Positions 46,839 to 59,062 of a DNA stretch of 64,000 nt are shown piece after piece (the first letter of the stretch is position 1; each line of letters opens with the position of its first letter). The stretch is taken from the NCBI GenBank assembly GCA_018873225.1, contig JAEILZ010000007.1, forward strand, positions 3,038,001 through 3,102,000, read 5' to 3'. The notes under the pieces are model-generated. The model worked only from the letters and a program-made list of their open reading frames with translations, had not been told where the DNA came from and made no database searches. The translations under genes and the position numbers were made by a program. The stretch comes from [Phialemoniopsis] sp. UDSM-2020. Lineage: Eukaryota; Ascomycota; Sordariomycetes; Thyridiales; Thyridiaceae.

Positions 46839-48586
46839 GATTGCAAGTCGTATGCAAGTCTAGGAGTCTTGAAGGAATATTGGTGATATTGGTTTCAATA
46901 AAACAGAAATGTCTTTTTTGATTTATTGGATGTGATGGAAAAAGGGTGGGAGGAAAGTGAAAGGTCAGGTGCCAGTGGAAGTGGTATTTAAATGTGGCAG
47001 TCACGTCACGTCACGGAGGTGTGAGGGAGGGAGAGGAGACCGACGAACCTCCAGGTACCGGCTTGGGGGTGGGCTGAGATCATAGGGGGAGCTGTGCAAT
47101 TGCACCTGAAATGTGCGTGTTTCATTCCATCATGATGTCCCCCGTTGCTGTCACTACGCCCCAAAGGGTACATGCCTCCAATAAACTTGGCAATTGGGTC
47201 ACTCCTCTTCCCCATGAAGGTCTCTACCTTGAATCAATGGATTGGCCTGCTGCTCATTTCCCTGCATAGGCGTTGCCAATCCCCTCCTTTGTTCGCAGCA
47301 CTGCACTGTTGCTATGGGCGCTGTTCTCCCTTCTCGAATGGCGGTTTAGCCTTTCGTCACTGTCCTGTGATGATGTCACCACCTTTTGGCTGCCCCCTCA
47401 CAGCGCGACCTTGCCTGTTCTGGCACCCCTGCTCGTAGCGCGGGCTAGCATTGCAGCAGCTTGTAGCCAAAAAGCAGGGATCAGCCACAGCACCCCCGAT
47501 CTCTGAGCACTGGCTGGAGCTTCTGTGGGTCCCCTTTGGGGCCAGACCTTGTTGAGATTCGAGTGGCTTGCCTGCCCTTTGGCCATTACCCCCAGCAACA
47601 GATTTCCGATCTGCCAGCAATCGGAGCAGCTTCTCCTACCCGGCATCTTTCGATGATTGAATTGTGGTTCAGTTTTATGCGCCTACAGTACCCGTTTTCT
47701 GCTTGTCCTTGGACATGGGACGATCCCCACGCCATGGGTCAAAACGGGACGGCGTTTTGTCGCCAGGAGAATCTCCCCATTGCTTCCATGCATTTCTAAG
47801 GTGCTGGTACAATGACATATGCATCTCCTTGTCCCAAGTTCCGAATGCCCATTAGACAAACTTGACAACGTAGCTGGAACCAAAAGCCACCAACCCCACC
47901 AGAGAGACAGGTCCCGCTCGTTCAAACGCAAATTACTGTAAAACTGCGTCACAAGACCTGGGTTCCTTAGACCAACAACACCAAACCGGGCTGAAAACGT
48001 CACCGTCACGCTCCCACATACCCGATCGGCCAGGAACAGCGTCAGTAGCTAGCTACCTTTTAGCCCCTACAGGGTTGCAAGGAAACTTCCGAACTGTTCC
48101 ATTGAGAGCCCGCGCGTAGAATAAAAACCTTGGATAACGTAGCCGAAGCCGAGGAAGTTGTAACATTGGCTACCCGCAACCCCTTGACGACGTGACGACG
48201 GATAGCCTCGCGTTGACGCGGCTAACCCTTCATGGTGGCTGGACTTGCGGCAGCTCTCGGCTGACAAGTTGTTCTCTTGCACCTGCATATCCTTCCATGT
48301 TGTCACTTATGACCAACTCACAGAGATCTAGATTTCAATATCAAGAAACAAAAGCGCCCAATCGTTAGTTCTTCACGCCCACAAACTAACTACGTAACGT
48401 AGAGTAGACGCCGCCGCTTGCCCGCCCTTTTGCTCCCGATATATGTCCCATCGCTGTGAACGATATGCCCGCAATTACCTTTGACCACCCCGTGTATTTC
48501 TAAATAACAGAACCAAAAAGATAACGCTATTCTTTCCCATAACAAAACACCCTTTACATCTTGCCGCCCCGGCCTCTACGCTCCCC
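46839..48586. other. Intergenic between the membrane protein and the Nem1-like gene
   Basis: 1.75 kb: upstream of the membrane protein gene and 3' of the phosphatase gene. A TCACG triplet repeat lies at 47001-47015. No gene is supported. Confidence 0.45.
47001..47015. promoter_or_regulatory. Triple TCACG repeat upstream of the membrane protein gene
   Basis: Three head-to-tail TCACG units, about 165 bp before the start codon; the other strand reads as repeated GTGACGTGACG, so it holds TGACG bZIP half-sites. Regulatory role inferred. Confidence 0.35.
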
Positions 48587-50280
48587 TCATGCCACTTGCT
48601 GCTGCTGGCCCTCTTCGCCATTGCGCAACGCCAGGAGAGCGCGCACGTCCGACACGTACTGGAGGCCTTCCAGCAGCGGCACCAAGTGCATGAGGTCATA
48701 GTCCGTCGGGTCGTTGATCCAGCCTTGTATCGGTATAGCATTGTCTAGATATGGCAGGGCACGTCAGTCACTGCTGTTGCTTCATCACAGCTCACGAGCG
48801 TATTGCCCAGGTCAACACATACCTTGGTGAAACATATAGCTCAGCGGGCTGTTATCCAGGATCATCACCTTGCTCAGATCTGGCTCCACCGAGCTCAGGT
48901 CCTTGATGAACGCCCCGGCCCGGTACGTGCAGTGCTGGCGGTAATATCGCCTCGAGAAGAACTTCCTCTCCGACTCTAGCCAGTCGATGACCGGGTCGGC
49001 GTACTCTTGCACCGAGGCCGTGAAGACGACTAGGTTATACCACTTGGAGATCTTTTGTATAATCGGATCAGCTCGCTGGTTTAACTCAAGACCAGTGGAC
49101 ACAAACTCACCCGTCTCAGGAAATCATCGCAAAATGGCCGTTTATGAACATAATACAAAATGGGGTGCTGCGGTCCCAGGCTCTGCTGGCCCGCGGCGCC
49201 CACATACGTCGTCGTCAGTCGCACCTCTACCATGTGTCCCGAGCTCATCCTCCCTCCTTTCGACATGCTGTGTATAAGTGTTTCGTCCAGGTCTAGAATT
49301 AGTGTTTTTTGGTGTGATCGGTCTGCAGGTTCGATATTGAGATATGAAGGCTGCCGCCTGGGGATTAACGGCCTCGGAGGCGCGGGTGTTTTGGGGTATT
49401 TGGTCAGTGCAGCGATGGGGGATGTGGGAGACTTGAGCTGGGCCGAGATGTCCTTGGGATCTAGGCTGTCGCCGTTGCTACCCTTGAGGCTTGCAGACTG
49501 CGCCTTTCGGTGCTTTCGCTGCCGTAGTGTTTCGTCGTTGTGTAGTTTTATGCGTATGGACCTCCGCGCCGGAGCAATCTCCTCGGCGGGTTGGAGCGAT
49601 TTGGACCGCGTGTGCCGGCTGCTGGGGCTTCCTGTGCTACCCCGCCTGTCCATGTCCGACTCTGACTCTGAAGACATACCCGAAGACGAGGAACCTGAGG
49701 TAAACGGCGGTCTCGAGGGCAGAGGTATGACACGTCCTCCCTGCGTCCGGTTCTGGCCCCCGTTCTTCTCGTCCATGGCCGAGCTGGCCTGGTACTCGGC
49801 AGTCATCTTGCGCGCATCACCATTGTAGGTGCCAAAGAGCTTGCGCAACTGTAGCAAGGGGGCAAAGTTGCCGTGTTCGTCGTACAGGCAGGCAATGAGA
49901 TACACTCCCGGGGCGGCAAGCGTCGAGAGAACCCAGCGGATCGAGTTGAGGAATGTGTTTGCTATGCGCTTCGGGACCGTGTGCCACGCCGAGGATCGCG
50001 ACCCCAGGTCCTTAGAATCGCCGTGCGAGAGCAGCGGCGTGTTCTCGTCTGAAGCGTCGCTGGTGCTATTGCCGTGGTGGTAGTTGGCGTGCTTCTCGTT
50101 CTCGAAGCTGTCTTGGTCGGATGTTAGGGGTTCTCGCTCGTTTGCGACGGCATGCTCGCTAGTACCGGTCTTATCTTCAGGATTTATGGCGAGGCCGAGC
50201 GAAGTTATGGAATTTGATCTCGAGGGAGATGGGCTGGTAGACGGGGAGACACGACCCGAGATGATGTTGAGGGAGTTCAT
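48587..50280 (-). CDS. nem1: Nem1/CTDNEP1-type nuclear envelope phosphatase
   Basis: HAD-family phosphatase; with Spo7 it dephosphorylates the lipin Pah1 and so controls membrane and storage lipid balance at the ER and nuclear envelope. Exons 50280-49111, 49051-48823 and 48744-48587 give 518 residues. The N-terminal 90 residues are Ser-rich. A membrane segment lies near residues 112-140 (SIRWVLSTLAAPGVYLIACL). A disordered linker follows, then the catalytic domain: LDLDETLIHS with Asp330 and Asp332, HPILYYVHKRPFCDDFLRR, SKWYNLVVFTASVQEYADPV and LDNSPLSYMFHQDNAIPI, ending in LVPLLEGLQYVSDVRALLAL. I chose the Met at 50280 (MNSLNIISGR), judged typical of fungal Nem1; one 32 codons upstream is possible. 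Confidence 0.92.
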
Positions 50281-51720
50281 CGTTCCACGGACCGTTGCGA
50301 TGAAGGGCCGGCCATCAAGGAGATCGAGTGGGCCGCGAGAGAAAAGAGGTTGATCACGAATGGCTGTCGCAAACACAGGTGTGCAGTGCTGACGCCGGAG
50401 GAGGAAGAGGGGTCGTCGTCACAAGGACCCAGAGTATGCCGAGCAAATGCAAGCTCAATGGGGGCCTCGGCGAAATCGCTTCGTTACGGAAACTTCATAT
50501 GAAGTCGACAAACCTCGGCAGCGTCACCAGAGAGAAGAAGAGAAGAGGTAGAGAGGGAGGATGTAGTGCTGGCTGGGACTTGGTAGCACAGCGCCTTTGA
50601 CACCTTTCAAAAATGCGGCCGATAAAAAGCGAACGAGCGACAGGACACGGGATTGAAGAAGGTTGTTGGACTACCAGCTGGATGGCATGACAGGCACAGC
50701 TCAGTCTTGGGAGAGCCGGAAAAGCGAAGCCCTTGATTCGGAGGGAACAGAACAGCACAGTGGAAAGATTGGGACGCTAAAGGAGGGCCGCTAAAGGCGG
50801 ATGGATTGGGATTTGGGGGCACATGGGGGGCTCGCTGGGGTCATTCTGGCTGCACGGAATTGCGAGGAGTCCACTGTAAGCTCCCAATCCGGCTAAGCAC
50901 TCGTCATTTCACGGCGCGTTTTAGTGGTTGAGATGCACCACCTGACGAAGCTACAGGCGGGGTCCCCTGTCAAAGAGCCCCAAGAAAGGAAGGGACCGCT
51001 TGCTCGGGTTTTCATCCTCATTGCCGTTTTTGGACCAACATATATTGCCATGGAGGGAGAAAAGAATCCCCTGTCATCCACGGATGGATCTTCAATTCTG
51101 CCCTTTAAAAGAAGACAGGAAAAAGAAAAGAAACTGAGCCCAGACCCTTTCTCTCAACCTTTCCATTACTGCACTCAACAGCGTGCAGCGCTCGCAACCA
51201 GTCAACTGTCTCGCATTGTCATTGAGACATTGAGTAAACGACCGAGAACTTTCTCTGCTGGAAGAGCTTCAAAACATTATTGTTTCTAGGTCATCTTGCA
51301 ACAGAGACAAGGTTTGATATACTTCTATCTCGATTTCATTTCTACGTGAGAGTTTTGTTTTTGTTCAGGTCTGTTCGCTCAGACGTGGCCGCCTTGCATT
51401 TCGCTCTCCTGCGCAGTTGTTGAGCTATCAGATCCCAACATGCAAGGGTGCCGCCTCGCTTCTGGGCGCAAGTGCGCTCGCTCCCATGTGACCATTTTCC
51501 GACATCTCTTCTCGCAGCTGACTGGGGGCCAGAATGCATGCGTTAAAGGCACTCGATGGCAACTTAATCAATCGACAGGAGGATAATCTCCTCATACTGG
51601 CAAGCGCCGCTGTTGAGAGAGTGAAGATTTGATCTTGCTATTTTGTTTGCGTTCTTCTCAATTATTTAGGTAGAGCCTCGCTCGGGGTACCCGGGGGCGA
51701 CTAGGTCTTTGGAGATCAAG
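50281..51720. other. Intergenic, divergent promoters of the Nem1-like and HET genes
   Basis: 1.44 kb. The open stretch at 50924-51289 has no recognised domain. Nothing else is supported. Confidence 0.5.
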
Positions 51721-53487
51721 ATGCGGTTTATCGAAGTTTCGACACTCCGCCTGGTCGAGTTTGTCGACTCGGTGGAGGGCGTGCCAGACTATGCCATCCT
51801 CTCACACACCTGGGGCGAGGAGGAAGTGACCTTCAAAGATATGGAGACGTCTGATTACTACAAGAACAAAAAGGGCTGGGACAAGATCAGACGGTCTGCA
51901 GCACAGGCCGCCGAGGACAAGTTGCGCTACGTATGGGTTGATACATGCTGCATTGACAAGTCGAGCAGTGCTGAGCTTAGCGAAGCCATCAACTCCATGT
52001 ATAGATGGTATGCCAGAGCGAGGGTGTGCTATGCCTTTCTGGCTGATGTGGACACTGTACTTGACAACCAAGTACAATTTATCAAGAGCCGATGGTTCAC
52101 GCGGGGATGGACATTACAAGAACTGCTGGCACCGGCCAACGTAGTCTTCTACAACATGCACTGGAAACGCCTAGGATCGAAAAAGTCGCTGGCCAACTTC
52201 ATCGGGGAGGCCACTGGAATCGATAACAGAGACCTCTTGAGCCAGTCCCGGGCCATGTCGCAGGGCGTCGCCCAAAAGTTCAGATGGGCGTCCAAGCGTG
52301 AGACCACCCGAGTTGAAGATCGCGCTTACAGCCTTCTTGGAATCTTGAGAGTAAACATGCCTCTGTTGTACGGAGAAGGAATCAAGGCTTTCCAGCGTCT
52401 TCAGGAGGAGATCATCAAGCAGTCCGAGGACCAGAGCCTCCTTGCTTGGGGCATGGGACTTACACTTTCCAACTTTCTTCCAGAGGGCGCCCTGGCACTC
52501 TCTCCCACGCCGTTCAAGAACTGTGCCGATGACCTACAAAACTTTAAACCTCGCTTTCTGCCCGGCCAGTCAGCCGAACTACCGGCTACTCCTTGGCAAG
52601 TGACCAGCCGTGGGTTACGAGTTGACCTGCCTTTGATACACTGCGAGTGGTTGGAGGGACTTGCGTGGGCTCCCATTTGCTTCTTCAACCGTCCGAGCCC
52701 AGAAGGAGACATAGACATCGCCGTCATCTTGCCTCTGCGTGTGCACCAGGATGGCACGTACTGGCGAACGGTAAGGTCGACGCCCTTGCTGGTAGCAACA
52801 AAGAGCACGGCGGACTCGGATGATAAAAGCATGCCGCCCTTTATGAGCCGGGCGGTGTACTCGTCAGTATTTGTACACATGCCGCTCAAGCTCAAGACTC
52901 AGGGGGTCACCGCCCCTATTCGACAGACCCAGATCGACGTCACCGACCTGGAGCTCGGCGGCTTCAAGGCATACGCGTGGTGCCCCTCGGACAGTATAAC
53001 CGCGCGGTCAGACGACACGATCCAGATCACAGGCGATCTCGGGCTCCTCTCCTTTGCCAAGCCCCAGGAGGAAGGCCAGCAGGAAGCGCTCACGGTCTTC
53101 GTGGCCGTGAACCCGGCAACGGATGCGACGGAGGTGACTATGCGCGTCGACACGGTGCAGGCCGGGTGCTCCGTGCTCCTCGAGTACGCCGTGGTCAACT
53201 ATAGGCACGAGTCGATCGCGGCGCGCAGCGACACCGAAATCGTCTTTGCCGGCGATACGTGGCGGGTGAGCCAGTCCGACCAGGAGGATTCTCCGGAGCC
53301 CCTATTCACCATTGCGCGGGCATCGGGCAGGCAAGCAACAACGCCGCCCGCGGCAGACAGCAAGCGCAAGAGGGGCAACGAGTGGACGCCGACGCTGCAG
53401 CCGGGGATCAAGAAGACGTTTGTAGACGCGCAGATGAAAAAGTTGGAGGATGACGCTGAATCGCCTGAGGAGATGGATGAAGACTGA
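51721..53487 (+). CDS. HET-domain (heterokaryon incompatibility) protein
   Basis: Single exon, 588 residues. HET domain blocks in order: DYAILSHTWGEEEVTFKDM (residues 23-41), then VWVDTCCIDKSSSAELSEAI, MYRWYARARVCYAFLADV, and SRWFTRGWTLQELLAPANVV. A second conserved stretch, ETTRVEDRAYSLLGILRVNM then LYGEGIKAFQRLQEEIIK, is typical of this large family. The C-terminal half has no recognised domain (no WD, NACHT or ankyrin repeats) and ends with a basic SKRKRG and an acidic tail. HET proteins can trigger cell death on fusion of unlike hyphae, but most genomes hold many with unknown roles, so allorecognition is inferred from family only. The start at 51721 is the first ATG, placed so residue 24 begins the domain. 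Confidence 0.93.
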   Translation: MRFIEVSTLRLVEFVDSVEGVPDYAILSHTWGEEEVTFKDMETSDYYKNKKGWDKIRRSAAQAAEDKLRYVWVDTCCIDKSSSAELSEAINSMYRWYARARVCYAFLADVDTVLDNQVQFIKSRWFTRGWTLQELLAPANVVFYNMHWKRLGSKKSLANFIGEATGIDNRDLLSQSRAMSQGVAQKFRWASKRETTRVEDRAYSLLGILRVNMPLLYGEGIKAFQRLQEEIIKQSEDQSLLAWGMGLTLSNFLPEGALALSPTPFKNCADDLQNFKPRFLPGQSAELPATPWQVTSRGLRVDLPLIHCEWLEGLAWAPICFFNRPSPEGDIDIAVILPLRVHQDGTYWRTVRSTPLLVATKSTADSDDKSMPPFMSRAVYSSVFVHMPLKLKTQGVTAPIRQTQIDVTDLELGGFKAYAWCPSDSITARSDDTIQITGDLGLLSFAKPQEEGQQEALTVFVAVNPATDATEVTMRVDTVQAGCSVLLEYAVVNYRHESIAARSDTEIVFAGDTWRVSQSDQEDSPEPLFTIARASGRQATTPPAADSKRKRGNEWTPTLQPGIKKTFVDAQMKKLEDDAESPEEMDED

Positions 53488-54404
53488 GAACTGTGGAAAT
53501 AGGGGAAGGGAAAAGGGGACAATACACGCGAGGATGCGGGTTACATACAGCACGTCTTTCAAAAGAGCCTTTCGGTCAGGGGCTGGAATTTGTCTCAACT
53601 TGAGCGTCACAGAACATAGACGGTCTTGACGTTCCTTTCACAATGAACATAGCTACGTACATATAGATTTCACGATACCCTTTGTTAATATATAACCGAC
53701 GGTCATCACTGACGATACGTTTCTGGTGGGCATCCTTTGACAAAAGTGGCGTGTAGCTGTGACTTAGTTCATATGGAGGTTAAGCACTTCCGTCTCCTCA
53801 CCTCTTGTTCTCATCAACATAATTCGTCGTGAATTTGCCAACAATAAACCTCAACGCAGTCATAACAAAATGTACACGGTAAACTACAAAAAGCAAAACA
53901 AGTTCTCCAATGTTTCACAACCCACCAACACGAGAACTCCATCATTCATCATGGAAGTTTCAAAAGTGAATTATAACGGCGAAATTCTTGAACTCCTCGG
54001 GCATTGAATTGTACCCTCGCGGTATACTGACAACAATAAAAGAACCCCACGTCCATGGAACTGTAGCCGGGGGAGTCCCCGTACGATATGCACATAGCTG
54101 AGCAACAGCAGAAGAAAAAGGCAAAAGCGTACAACTCCCCAAGCTCCTTGCAGGTTCTTTGCTCAGCTCTCGTCTCTTCCCTCCTCTCCGTCTCTTGTAG
54201 TCGTCCTCCCTGTCCTGCCAACCCATTATACTAACAGCAGGATTACTTCACATCGGGAATTTGTCACCACGCCTGCCCTACTCAGACAACACCAGTCCAG
54301 GCCGTGTCAGCGCGGTGGCAGACGACCTCAGCCCAGCCAAGATAAGTACGATTGTTGGTTGAATTTTGAACATTTTCTTTGTTTCTCTTCGGGTAGTCAT
54401 GCGC
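53488..54404. other. Convergent intergenic region
   Basis: 3' flanks of the HET and VAP genes. AT-rich 53600-53950. No gene is supported. Confidence 0.5.
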
Positions 54405-55624
54405 TTAGAAGAAAAAGTAGGCCAGAAGGAAACTCAGCAGACACAACGCGGCGACCATCTGGACGGGCACACCCTCGGTGGCCTGGCGCACTTGCTGTTG
54501 CAGTTGCGACTGTGACGTCGAGGATTTGTCCGAGGAGTCCTGGGTGCTCGCCGTCTTGCGCTGCCGCAGGCCAGAGGAGGCCGTCAGGGCCGCAATCTCG
54601 TCCTTCGCTCTGGCAAGCTGCTGCTTAAGCTCCTCATACGTCTCCTTCACAATCGGAGCAGTGTTAGCAAGAACGGAGGATGACGTTTCCGACTCGGCCT
54701 TGATCTTGCGGTCGGCCTCGGGGGATGGCAGAGACTCGTCGGAAAGGGCACCGATGCTAGCTGCAGCGTCATTTTCCCGGGGAGATGCAAAGGTGTGCGA
54801 TGGCGGGTCGGGGGTGGCCTCGACCTAGAGATATATGTCAACATGGAGGTGCCCTGGCGCCCGTATGGATATTACATACCCCATTCGAAAGAGGCTTGGC
54901 CGGAGTGCTTAGTGCAGCACCAGGCTTTCCATCCGCAGGCAGGAACACGACACGGATCTTCTTCTCTTGTACGTCCGACTTGGCAACTCCATCCCACTGT
55001 CAAGGCATCGTTAGATTCGGACTTTCGGGGCGCGAAGGGAATGCTAATGTGATAGACTTACGATGTCCTGAATGCTGACAAACTCCTTGTCTCCGGTGAT
55101 GGGCACAGACTGGACCAGGAACTTGTCGCGGCACTTAGCATCTAGAGGAGGGTCCTGCTTCATCGCTTGGAGGAGCACTTCAGGAGCGTCAGTAACATAT
55201 CTCTTGCCATGCAAATCTGCCTGCGCAGGGATATATCATACCGGTAACCTCGACATCGCGACCGGGTTCAATGCGACCAGAGTTGGGGCGGACGCAGTAT
55301 CTATAGAGTGTAAGTCCATCTGTCGTCCACCAAGGGGAGCCGTCGACATACTGCTTGGGAGCTGTGGTTTTGACCTAGTCTTTGTCAGCCGGGTCTGTCT
55401 AACTTGCCGTGAGCCTCCTTTGTGTTATCGTACCTTGAACGCCACAGGGTTGGTGTTGGGGTTCTTGATCCGCAGGATCTGGGAAACCTCGACAGTGAAG
55501 GGACCTAGTGACGCAAAGTTAGCAACCCCGGTCCTTCCACTTAGCTCTTACCGCCTCTTGCGCGCGTCGGATGAGGATACATACGCCGGAAGCCAAGCTC
55601 CTGGGGGTCAATTTCGACAGACAT
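54405..55624 (-). CDS. scs2: VAP protein, Scs2-like ER contact-site tether
   Basis: Tail-anchored ER protein whose MSP domain binds FFAT motifs of lipid-transfer and other proteins at membrane contact sites. Seven exons: 55624-55585, 55504-55434, 55374-55352, 55300-55242, 55177-55062, 54996-54880 and 54824-54405; 281 residues; exon 3 is 23 nt. MSP domain residues 1-125: IDPQELGFRRPFTVEVSQIL, LRIKNPNTNPVAFKVKTTAP, YCVRPNSGRIEPGRDVEVTV, and PLDAKCRDKFLVQSVPI. Then a Ser/Pro-rich linker, a coiled coil (KETYEELKQQLARAKDEIAA) and a single C-terminal membrane anchor (VQMVAALCLLSFLLAYFFF). All six introns keep phase, and every junction falls inside MSP-domain strands or linkers as in other fungal VAP genes. 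Confidence 0.95.
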
Positions 55625-56673
55625 GATGGCCGTGCGGTACCAGATCGGGTATAAACGTTGGATACCAGCGACCTGACTCGAAAGGGGGTAGGTCCAGCAG
55701 TGACGATGCGATAAACACCACGTTGCGACTCGGCGGGGGCGAAGGTGCTAACAAAGGAACAGGGGCGGCGCGCGTAGAGCAGGCCAAAAGCTATGCCGGT
55801 AAAGAGTAGAAAAGCTGCCAGAAAGATGTGGTCGTGTGTTCGGTATAAAGGAAAAGATGCAGATTGGTGATCGTCTGTAGGAAAGATTGGCCGGGACGGG
55901 TGGGCAATTGGGGGAGGAAGGGCAAAAAAGCAGGAGAGTGCTCAAGGGTGTGTGGGACGGACGTGTTATGACATCGTCCAGTGACCAGGAGTAGCAGCAC
56001 GCGAGGGTGGCAGCCAAGACGTGCGTCAGGGAGTTTCACAAGGAAAAAAAAAAGAGCTCCCTCCCTTTTCCAGCTGCCAGGTCCGCTGATGGATCCCCCG
56101 ATCCCCCCCCTACCATGCCCGAATCAGAGACCCTGTGGGGGAGGGAGAGCTCGGGCTAAGGCCAAGAGCTCGGGACGCTATTTGATGATGATCAATCAAG
56201 CAAGATCAGTGTACAAGTACTCCGTACTCACTAAAATGGCGAAAAAGACGGGCAACTGTGGTCCCTTTTGGCAGATCAAATTCGTGGTTTAGGCGGCACG
56301 TCCCAGGCAGCTCCAGCACTACGCACATTCACTTACAGTGACGCATGACGTCTGCACGCACTTCCGACTAAAGTAAGGTATTCTGAGCTCAAGCGTCAAT
56401 TCACCCACACAGCTCATATACACTCTCTCATGTTGAGTGGTTCACCCAAAATTCGGAGATCCGTAAACTTTCGCTTCCCCTGGAACCAACAATCTTTCAA
56501 CATATTTAACGTGCCTTAGTGCGAGAACATTTTCTCGCCTTTCTGTCAAATTCCGAGAGACTGCCGCTGTCACCATATCTCGCGCCATCCTGACACAAAC
56601 CCGCATCCGCATCCACACCCCGCCACCATACTCACCACACTTCACCTCACACATCACCCACGAACCAGCAATC
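55625..56673. other. Divergent promoter region of the VAP and UBA-UBX genes
   Basis: 1.05 kb. A poly-A run lies near 56043-56055 and poly-C near 56105. No gene is supported. Confidence 0.5.
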
Positions 56674-57811
56674 ATGGGCCAGTCAGATCTAGACCTGCTC
56701 GTTGAGATGGGCTTTGACCGTCCGAGGGCGGAGCTCGCTGTCAAGAAGTCCGGTGGCCGTACGTTTCACCTTGCCCTCACCCCTCACATTCTCGCAGAGC
56801 TGACCCCGTACCAGTGCAAGGTGCCCTCCAGTGGCTCGAGGACAACCAAGACAAGCCTCTGGATGAGCTCCAAGCCGCAGCAAGTGCTGCTGGCAAGGAC
56901 GAGGACGACGAGGACGAGGCGGCTATCCAGGCTGCTGCTCTGGAAGACGGCCAGACTGCCAAGTCGCTGATCTGCAATGAGTGCGGCAAGAAGTTCCGAA
57001 GTCACGATGCTGCTTCGTTCCATGCTTCCAAGACGTAGGTCCATCTACGGCACATGCTTACAACACAACCCGTTCACTAATGCCTCGCCCATTCAGCGAG
57101 CACACCGACTTCTCGGAGTCTACGGATGAGATCGCCGCTCTGACCGAGGAGGAGAAGAAAGCCCGTCTCGAGGAGCTCCGCCAGAAGCTCAAGGAGAAGC
57201 GCGCCGGACAGTCCGTCCAGGATAGGGAAGACGCCAAGCGTAACGAGGTACGTGACGGCCTTCACTTGCATTCACCTATATGACTACAGAAACTAACACG
57301 TGCCTCCTAGCAAATCCGCCAAAAGGCAACCAAGGAGACCCAGGACGCCAAGGAGGAGCTCGCCCGCAAGGAGCAGATCAAGGAGGCCGGCCGCAAGCGC
57401 GCCGAGAAGCTCGAGGACGCCGAGGCCAAGAAGCGCATCCGCGCCAAAATCGAGGCCGACAAGGAGGAGCGCCGCCGCAAGGCCGAGGAGGCCAAGGCCG
57501 CCCGCGAGGGCCGCACACCGCCGCCGCGCTTCGAGGCCCCTGCCGCAGGGCCACCCGCGCCACCCAAGTCGTCGTCGTCGGCCAGCGAGGCCCGCCTGCG
57601 CCTGCAGCTGTCTTCGGGCAACGTGCAAAAGACGCTGGACGCCGAGACGACGCTCTTCGAGTTGGCGCAAACGATCGAGGAGGAGCACGGCGTCAAGGTC
57701 ACCAAGCTCGAGATGACGTTCCCGCGCAAGGTCTTTGAGGGAGATGTCGACTTTAGCAAGACCCTGCGTGAGGCAGGATTGGTGCCCAGCGCGGTCCTTC
57801 GAGTCCTATAA
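56674..57811 (+). CDS. UBA-UBX domain protein, UBXN1/SAKS1-like
   Basis: Cdc48/p97 cofactor candidate. Exons 56674-56758, 56815-57034, 57097-57247 and 57311-57811 give 318 residues. Residues 5-45 form a UBA domain (LDLLVEMGFDRPRAELAVKK, then GALQWLEDNQD) that binds ubiquitin. A C2H2-like finger follows (ICNECGKKFRSHDAASFHAS). A long charged helix comes next (EEEKKARLEELRQKLKEKRA). The C-terminal UBX domain starts near residue 235: SEARLRLQLSSGNVQKTLDA and ends TLREAGLVPSAVLRVL. The order UBA, finger, helix, UBX is that of human UBXN1. Four exons, all phase consistent. Confidence 0.93.
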
Positions 57812-58397
57812 GTGGAAGCGTGGCTGGATAAAGGGAACTTGCATCGTGCGGCGTTAGGATAGGGGACCTCGGTGTTTTGGGGATGTTATGAGTAGGCGGA
57901 GTGGTCTTGGGAGCAAGACCTGCTCGATATGATGGACGTCATGAGACATTGCCTACGCACTAGAATATGGCATTTGCATGCACTGGCTAGGCTGGTAGCA
58001 AGGCCTCAGCCATAGATGCCAAAAAAAGACAAATTGAACGAGCAAAAGCAAGAGAGGCAATGCGGGCAGAGACCCCTATGCCAACGTGAAGATCAAAAGG
58101 GTGGGCAAGTCACCGACACACACAATCTCTCTGCACGAAGAGTCGATTTGGTACCCGATTTTGTCTATCGCTCCTGTCCCGCAAAATGGCGAAGCTCAAG
58201 TCACATTTGCCCCAAAAAGACTCCAGACCGTTCACGTTCAAGAGCGCATCTTCATAATATTCTCCATGAACAAGCTACTCCGTATAGGCATCCAGATATC
58301 ATTGCCTCCGTCCGTATGATCGTCGGTGAAAAAACCCGTCGCCATCCATGCAGATTTTGAAGTACAAAGGGAAAGAAGTCGTCGTCGCGGAAATTGT
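57812..58397. other. Convergent intergenic region
   Basis: 3' flanks of the UBX and P1 genes; nothing recognised. Confidence 0.5.
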
Positions 58398-59062
58398 TTA
58401 GTCAAAAAGACCGAAACCCATGTCGTCGTCGGACTCCTCCTTCTCTGTTGGTAGGGCAGATGCGTTAGTATTTGTGATATCGAGAGATGGGGGGATTGTT
58501 TCCCGGCCGCAAGGCAGCCAGATAGTGGTAACGTACCCTCCTCCTTCTTCTCCTCAACGGCCTCCTCAGCAGCACCACCGGCAGCGGCGGCACCACCAGC
58601 AGCGGCAGGGGCAGCAGCACCGCCACCAGAGCCGATGTTGGAGAGCAGGTCCTTGACGTCCTTGCCCTCAAGAGCCTGTAGAAAACCATCCAGTCAGCAT
58701 GTAAATTCCTCGTCTCGTCTCGACCTCGATATCATGTCGAGTTCCTCTGCTTTCTCTCGGTTCGTACCTTGGCGAATAGTTGCGCCCAGATGGGCTCAAC
58801 CTCCTGGACGTTGGCGGCCTTCAGGATAGTCTGGATCTTGTCGGACTGTCGTAGTGAAAAAAAAAACATGTTAGCCCTCATATGCCTCTCTGCCTCTATT
58901 GATAACCTCGTCTCTTCTCCCCTAAATCGCTCCAACTGCTTGCCCCGGCGCTCTCTCGCACGGCGGCATGGCGGGGTTCAGGTAAATGCTCACGGTGATC
59001 TCGACACCATCATCGGCGAGGATGAGGGCCGCGTAGGAAGTGGCGAGCTCGGCGGTAGACAT
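58398..59062 (-). CDS. rpp1: 60S acidic ribosomal protein P1
   Basis: Lateral-stalk protein of the large ribosomal subunit; pairs with P2 on P0 and recruits elongation factors. Exons 59062-58994, 58845-58768, 58675-58537 and 58444-58398 give 110 residues. N-terminal helices: [20 protein letters not shown] then [20 protein letters not shown]. An Ala/Gly-rich hinge follows, then the acidic end [20 protein letters not shown], the universal stalk tail. The WAQLFAKAL and GVEIT forms favour P1 over P2. Introns are 92-148 nt, longer than most neighbours, as often seen in ribosomal protein genes. Confidence 0.97.
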
